64,000 bases of DNA from Alicycliphilus denitrificans_A. Lineage in GTDB: Bacteria > Pseudomonadota > Gammaproteobacteria > Burkholderiales > Burkholderiaceae_C. The notes under the pieces are model-generated. The model was not told where the DNA came from. It did no database searches and saw only the letters and a list, made by a program, of their open reading frames with translations. Position 1 is the first letter of the stretch. Each line of letters opens with the position of its first letter. Positions 61,028 to 64,000 of the stretch are shown here, one piece after another. Location of the stretch: NCBI RefSeq assembly GCF_044792555.1, contig NZ_CP126238.1, positions 558,001-622,000 of the forward strand. The letters run 5' to 3'. The translations under genes were made by a program, and so were the position numbers.

Positions 61028-62113
61028 ATGACCACCCCCACCGACGCGCTTTCCCCCCATATCCACGCGCAGATCGCCGCCGCCGGCGGCTGGATCGGCT
61101 TTGACCGCTTCATGCAGCTGGCGCTGTATACGCCCGGCCTGGGCTACTACGCGGGCGGGCTGCGCAAGCTTGGCAGCATGCCGGCGGACGGCAGCGACTT
61201 CGTCACCGCGCCCGAGCTCTCGCCCGTGTTCGGTCAGGTGCTAGCCGCCCAGGTGCGCGAGGCGCTCGATGCCACGGACACCGATGAGGTCTGGGAGTTC
61301 GGCGCCGGCAGCGGCTCCCTGGCCGAGCAGCTGCTCGGCGCCCTGGGCGAGCGCGTGCGCCGCTACACCATCGTGGACTTGTCGGGCGACCTGCGCGCGC
61401 GCCAGCAGCAGCGTCTGGCCGCGTATGGCGCGCGCGTGGCCTGGGTCGACAGCCTGCCCGAGTCCATCGAGGGCGTGGTCGTGGGCAATGAGCTGCTCGA
61501 CGCCATGCCGGTGCAGCTGCTGCACCGCGTGCAGGGCGTCTGGCACGAGCGCGGCGTGACCGCGGGCCAGGACGGCGCTTTTGCCTGGAGCGACCGGCCC
61601 ACTGACCTGCGCCCGCCCGTGGAGATCGCCGGAGAGCACGACTACCTGACCGAGATCCACGCCCAGGGCGAGGCCTTCATGCGCACCTTGGCGGCGCACC
61701 TCAGGCGCGGCGCGGCCCTGCTCATCGACTACGGCTTTGGCGAGGACGAGTACTACCACCCACAGCGCCACATGGGCACGGTGATGTGCCACCGCGCCCA
61801 CCGCGCCGACGACGACCCGCTGGCCGACGTAGGCGCCAAGGACATCACCGCCCACGTGAACTTCACCGCCATGGCCCTGGCGGCGCAGGACGCGGGCCTG
61901 AACGTGCTCGGCTACACCAGCCAGGCGCGCTTTCTGCTGAACTGTGGTTTGCTCCAAAAAGTGGAGCTGCTGACGCTTACCCAGAGGGCGCCAGCGGCCA
62001 AATTGATGCTGGAACACGAAATGGGCGAACTGTTCAAGGTGCTGGCCGTAGGGCCGGGCCAGCCGTGGATGCCCATGGGCTTTGCGCAGGGCGACCGCAC
62101 GCACCGGCTGTGA
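61028..62113 (+). CDS. MidA/NDUFAF7-like SAM-dependent methyltransferase
   Basis: The 361-residue protein matches the COG1565 family, whose mitochondrial member methylates a complex I subunit. It opens with a conserved helical region (GGWIGFDRFMQLALYTPGLG) and has EFGAGSGSLAEQLLGALG for SAM binding, YTIVDLSGDLRARQQQRL, and the late HEMGELFKVLAVG. A dispersed repeat copy lies in frame in the variable loop near residue 310. Confidence 0.87.
   Translation: MTTPTDALSPHIHAQIAAAGGWIGFDRFMQLALYTPGLGYYAGGLRKLGSMPADGSDFVTAPELSPVFGQVLAAQVREALDATDTDEVWEFGAGSGSLAEQLLGALGERVRRYTIVDLSGDLRARQQQRLAAYGARVAWVDSLPESIEGVVVGNELLDAMPVQLLHRVQGVWHERGVTAGQDGAFAWSDRPTDLRPPVEIAGEHDYLTEIHAQGEAFMRTLAAHLRRGAALLIDYGFGEDEYYHPQRHMGTVMCHRAHRADDDPLADVGAKDITAHVNFTAMALAAQDAGLNVLGYTSQARFLLNCGLLQKVELLTLTQRAPAAKLMLEHEMGELFKVLAVGPGQPWMPMGFAQGDRTHRL
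61950..62008. repeat. Dispersed palindromic repeat, copy 8 (inside midA-like gene)
   Basis: On the minus strand GGCCGCTGGCGCC, TAAGCG and GCTCCACTTTT follow the family layout with more mismatches than other copies. It codes for part of KVELLTLTQRAPAAKLM. Confidence 0.45.
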
Positions 62114-62165
62114 CCGGGCTGCAGCGCAGCACAATGGGCAGCGTTTTTTTGTTACGGAGCCCGCC

Positions 62166-62570
62166 ATGAGCCTGAAGATCGACCGTTTCGACCATATCGT
62201 CCTCAACGTTGCGGATGTGGAGGCCAGCGCCGCCTGGTATGCGCGCGTGCTGGGCATGGAGCGCGAGGAGTTCGCCGCGCGCACCGGCACGCGCGTGGCG
62301 CTCAAGTTCGGCCGCCAGAAGATCAACCTGCGCCCCATGGGCACCGACACGGTGGCCTGGTTTACCGGCGTGCACCCCACGCCCGGCAGTGACGACCTGT
62401 GCTTCGTCACCGGGCAGTCCGTGCACGAGGTGCTGGCGCATTTCAAGGCCGTGGGCGTCGTGCCCGAGGTGGGGCCGGTGGAGCGCAGCGGGGCGCTCGG
62501 CCCCATGACCTCGGTCTATTGCCGCGACCCGGACGGCAACCTGATCGAAGTCGCCAGCTACGGCGATTGA
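62166..62570 (+). CDS. VOC-family (glyoxalase-like) protein
   Basis: The 134-residue protein has a single vicinal-oxygen-chelate fold: FDHIVLNVADVEASAAWYAR at the start, GRQKINLRPMG in the middle, and the metal-ligand end VYCRDPDGNLIEVASYG. Members act as glyoxalases, dioxygenases or bleomycin-resistance proteins; the exact role is unclear. It is followed 3 nt later by DUF2905. Confidence 0.85.
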   Translation: MSLKIDRFDHIVLNVADVEASAAWYARVLGMEREEFAARTGTRVALKFGRQKINLRPMGTDTVAWFTGVHPTPGSDDLCFVTGQSVHEVLAHFKAVGVVPEVGPVERSGALGPMTSVYCRDPDGNLIEVASYGD

Positions 62571-62573
62571 CCC

Positions 62574-62768
62574 ATGCTGCGCTGGCTCGTCGTCGTCTTT
62601 CTGGCCCTGGTGCTCATCAACGGGCTCACGCCCTGGCTCAAGCGCCTGGGGCTGGGCCGGCTGCCGGGGGATTTTCAGTTTCGCCTGTTCGGGCGCGACT
62701 GGTTCATTCCGCTGGCCAGCACGCTGCTGCTGAGCTTTCTGCTCAGCCTGGCGGTGAAGTGGCTGTGA
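62574..62768 (+). CDS. DUF2905 small membrane protein
   Basis: The 64-residue protein has two membrane segments (WLVVVFLALVLINGL and PLASTLLLSFLLSLAV) around the conserved RLGLGRLPGDFQFRL motif of DUF2905. Such proteins are widespread and uncharacterised. It is close behind the VOC gene and may be co-transcribed with it. Confidence 0.85.
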   Translation: MLRWLVVVFLALVLINGLTPWLKRLGLGRLPGDFQFRLFGRDWFIPLASTLLLSFLLSLAVKWL

Positions 62769-62843
62769 CTTGAGGCTATGAGTTGAAATCGGCGCCCGCG
62801 GCCGCAGCTACGGTCGGTCAACACGCTACAAGACCCCGCCGCC

Positions 62844-63287
62844 ATGACCAGCACCGAAGCGCCGCACATCGTCTGCCCCCACTGCCATACCACCAACCGC
62901 GTGCAGGCCGCGCAGCTGGCCAGCGCGCCCGACTGCGGCAGCTGCCACCGGCCGCTGTTCACCGGCGCGCCCCTGGCGCTGGACGGGAGCAGTTTCGACA
63001 AGCACCTGGCGCGCAACCATATCCCCGTGGTGGTCGACTTCTGGGCGCCCTGGTGCGGGCCGTGCCGGCAGATGGCGCCGGCCTTCGCCCAGGCGGCGCG
63101 CCAGCTTGAGCCCCAGGTGCGCCTGGCCAAGCTCGATACCGAGGCGTACCCGCAGATCGCCGGGCGCTACGCCATCCGCAGCATTCCGACGATGATCCTG
63201 TTCAAGGGCGGGCAGGAGGCGGCGCGCATCTCGGGCGCGCTCGGCGCGGCCGACATCGCGCGCTGGGTGCAGTCGGTGCGCGCCTGA
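62844..63287 (+). CDS. trxC: Thioredoxin TrxC (thioredoxin 2)
   Basis: The 147-residue protein has an N-terminal zinc ribbon (IVCPHCHTTNRV and CGSCHRPL) and a thioredoxin fold with the active site WAPWCGPCRQM and the cis-proline IRSIPTMILF. TrxC is cytosolic and induced by oxidative stress in E. coli. It converges with the DoxX gene. Confidence 0.94.
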   Translation: MTSTEAPHIVCPHCHTTNRVQAAQLASAPDCGSCHRPLFTGAPLALDGSSFDKHLARNHIPVVVDFWAPWCGPCRQMAPAFAQAARQLEPQVRLAKLDTEAYPQIAGRYAIRSIPTMILFKGGQEAARISGALGAADIARWVQSVRA

Positions 63288-63294
63288 TGCAAGG

Positions 63295-63771
63295 TCAGCG
63301 CCAGCCCAGCACGCGGTCCAGCGATAGCGGCCCCGCGCCGCGCCCCGCCAGATAGGCCAGCAGCGCGACCCATGACAGGTGCGTGGGCCAGGCATCGGGG
63401 TAGACGAAGACCTGGATCACCAGCGTCATGCCCAGCAGCGCCAGCGCCGACAGCCGGGTTGCCAGGCCCAGCACCAGCAGCAGCGGGAACAGGTGCTCGG
63501 CCGTGGCCGCCAGCGGCGCCGCGATCTCGGGCGCAATCAGCGGCAGCCGGTATTCCTCGCGGAACAGCGCCACGGCGCCGTCCGTGACCGAGAACCAGCC
63601 CTCGACCTTGGTGCGGCCCGACAGGAAAAAAATGGCGGCAATGGCCAGGCGCGCCGCGAGCGCCAGCAGCGCATGCGGCGTGAGCGCTTCGAGTCGCTCG
63701 GCCAGGCGGGCCAGGACGCTGTGCAGCCAGGATGCGTGCGCCTCCTTTGAGGCTTGGGGCAGGGCGGACAT
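63295..63771 (-). CDS. DoxX-family membrane protein (probable BufD)
   Basis: The 158-residue protein has four membrane helices of the DoxX fold: LALAARLAIAAIFFLSGRTK, LAATAEHLFPLLLVLGLATR, ALALLGMTLVIQVFVYP and LSWVALLAYLAGRGAG. GAGGAG lies 6 nt before the ATG at 63771. The gene follows 10 nt after a BufC/DUF2063-type gene, the order seen in bufferin (copper-binding peptide) operons. The function is inferred from that arrangement. Confidence 0.8.
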   Translation of the reverse strand: MSALPQASKEAHASWLHSVLARLAERLEALTPHALLALAARLAIAAIFFLSGRTKVEGWFSVTDGAVALFREEYRLPLIAPEIAAPLAATAEHLFPLLLVLGLATRLSALALLGMTLVIQVFVYPDAWPTHLSWVALLAYLAGRGAGPLSLDRVLGWR

Positions 63772-63781
63772 GGTGATCTCC

Positions 63782-64000
63782 TCAGGCGGATGTGAAATCG
63801 GGTGACAGCGCGCCCGCCTGCAGCAGCCGCGCCAGCAGGGTGCCAAGTTCGGCGCCGGGGTGGGCCTGCAGCGCGGCGGCGGCGGCCTCGCCCAGCGGCA
63901 GGCCGAGTGCGCAGTACTCAAGCAGCGTGCAGCCCGCGGCGTCGAGCGCGCACCAGCGCACGGTGGCCGCAGGCCGCGTGAGCAGCGCGCCCTCGCCCTG
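63782..64000 (-). CDS. BufC/DUF2063-family protein (C-terminal part)
   Basis: The last 72 residues of a gene that starts beyond the window are visible. They contain LLTRPAATVRWCALDAAGC, then two helices (LGEAAAAALQAHPGAELGTL, LARLLQAGALSPDFTSA), like the end of DUF2063 putative DNA-binding-domain proteins (BufC/HvfC). These partner the MNIO enzyme (DUF692) that modifies bufferin peptides. The identification rests on a short fragment plus the adjacent DoxX gene, so it is moderate. Confidence 0.55.
   Translation of the reverse strand, partial: QGEGALLTRPAATVRWCALDAAGCTLLEYCALGLPLGEAAAAALQAHPGAELGTLLARLLQAGALSPDFTSA

Overview
The window is high-GC chromosomal DNA of a betaproteobacterium. The gene families and their order (PhoH-YbeY, a NodI/NodJ-like ABC pair, a Bug-type solute receptor, a PhaC/FabI/MaoC-Pta/AckA cluster, TtcA beside FolB genes) point to Comamonadaceae, in the neighbourhood of Acidovorax, Alicycliphilus or Diaphorobacter. 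That placement comes from recognised families, not from a database search. No rRNA or tRNA gene was seen.

Layout. 0-6 kb: two small lipoprotein genes, then a leftward stress-signalling operon (metallophosphoesterase, a Ser/Thr kinase fused to a universal stress domain, SrkA-type kinase) and another lipoprotein. 6-11.5 kb: acid/CoA metabolism (CoA transferase, MaoC-like hydratase, Bug receptor, 3-hydroxyacyl-CoA dehydrogenase, GMC oxidoreductase). 11.6-18 kb: hemerythrin-like protein, two flavin-fold proteins (one with a GAF domain), an ABC exporter and a chemoreceptor. 17.9-23.7 kb: polyhydroxyalkanoate synthase followed by FabI, a MaoC-phosphotransacetylase fusion and acetate kinase. 23.9-34.3 kb: AMP nucleosidase, a PAS-GGDEF-EAL protein, cation efflux, Dtd, UspA, TauE/SafE, YbeY, PhoH, RuvA and a secreted serine protease. 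34.3-41.5 kb: a DUF2760-Hsp70-Hsp70 operon, RuvB and a Uma2-type protein.

41.5-55.2 kb is a complete type I-F CRISPR-Cas system: cas1, cas2-3, cas8f, cas5f, cas7f and cas6f, then a leader and an array of 28-nt repeats with 32-nt spacers, all read leftward. An IS66-family element of about 2.5 kb splits the array into 22 and 17 intact repeats. Its flanks do not match each other, so array sequence was lost at the junction. The leader carries a boxA-like antitermination signal.

55.2-64 kb: a D-threonine-aldolase-like gene and a histidine phosphatase immediately upstream of cas1, envelope proteins, TtcA, two tandem FolB paralogues with a pteridine-reductase-like SDR, a MidA-like methyltransferase, a VOC protein, thioredoxin TrxC, and the end of a probable bufferin-type operon (DoxX/BufD and the BufC C-terminus).

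Two non-coding repeat families stand out. One is a roughly 50-bp element with a shared palindromic layout, found at least eight times and lying in frame inside srkA, both hsp70 genes, cas2-3 and the midA-like gene. The other is a pair of roughly 165-bp near-perfect hairpins that share a central core.
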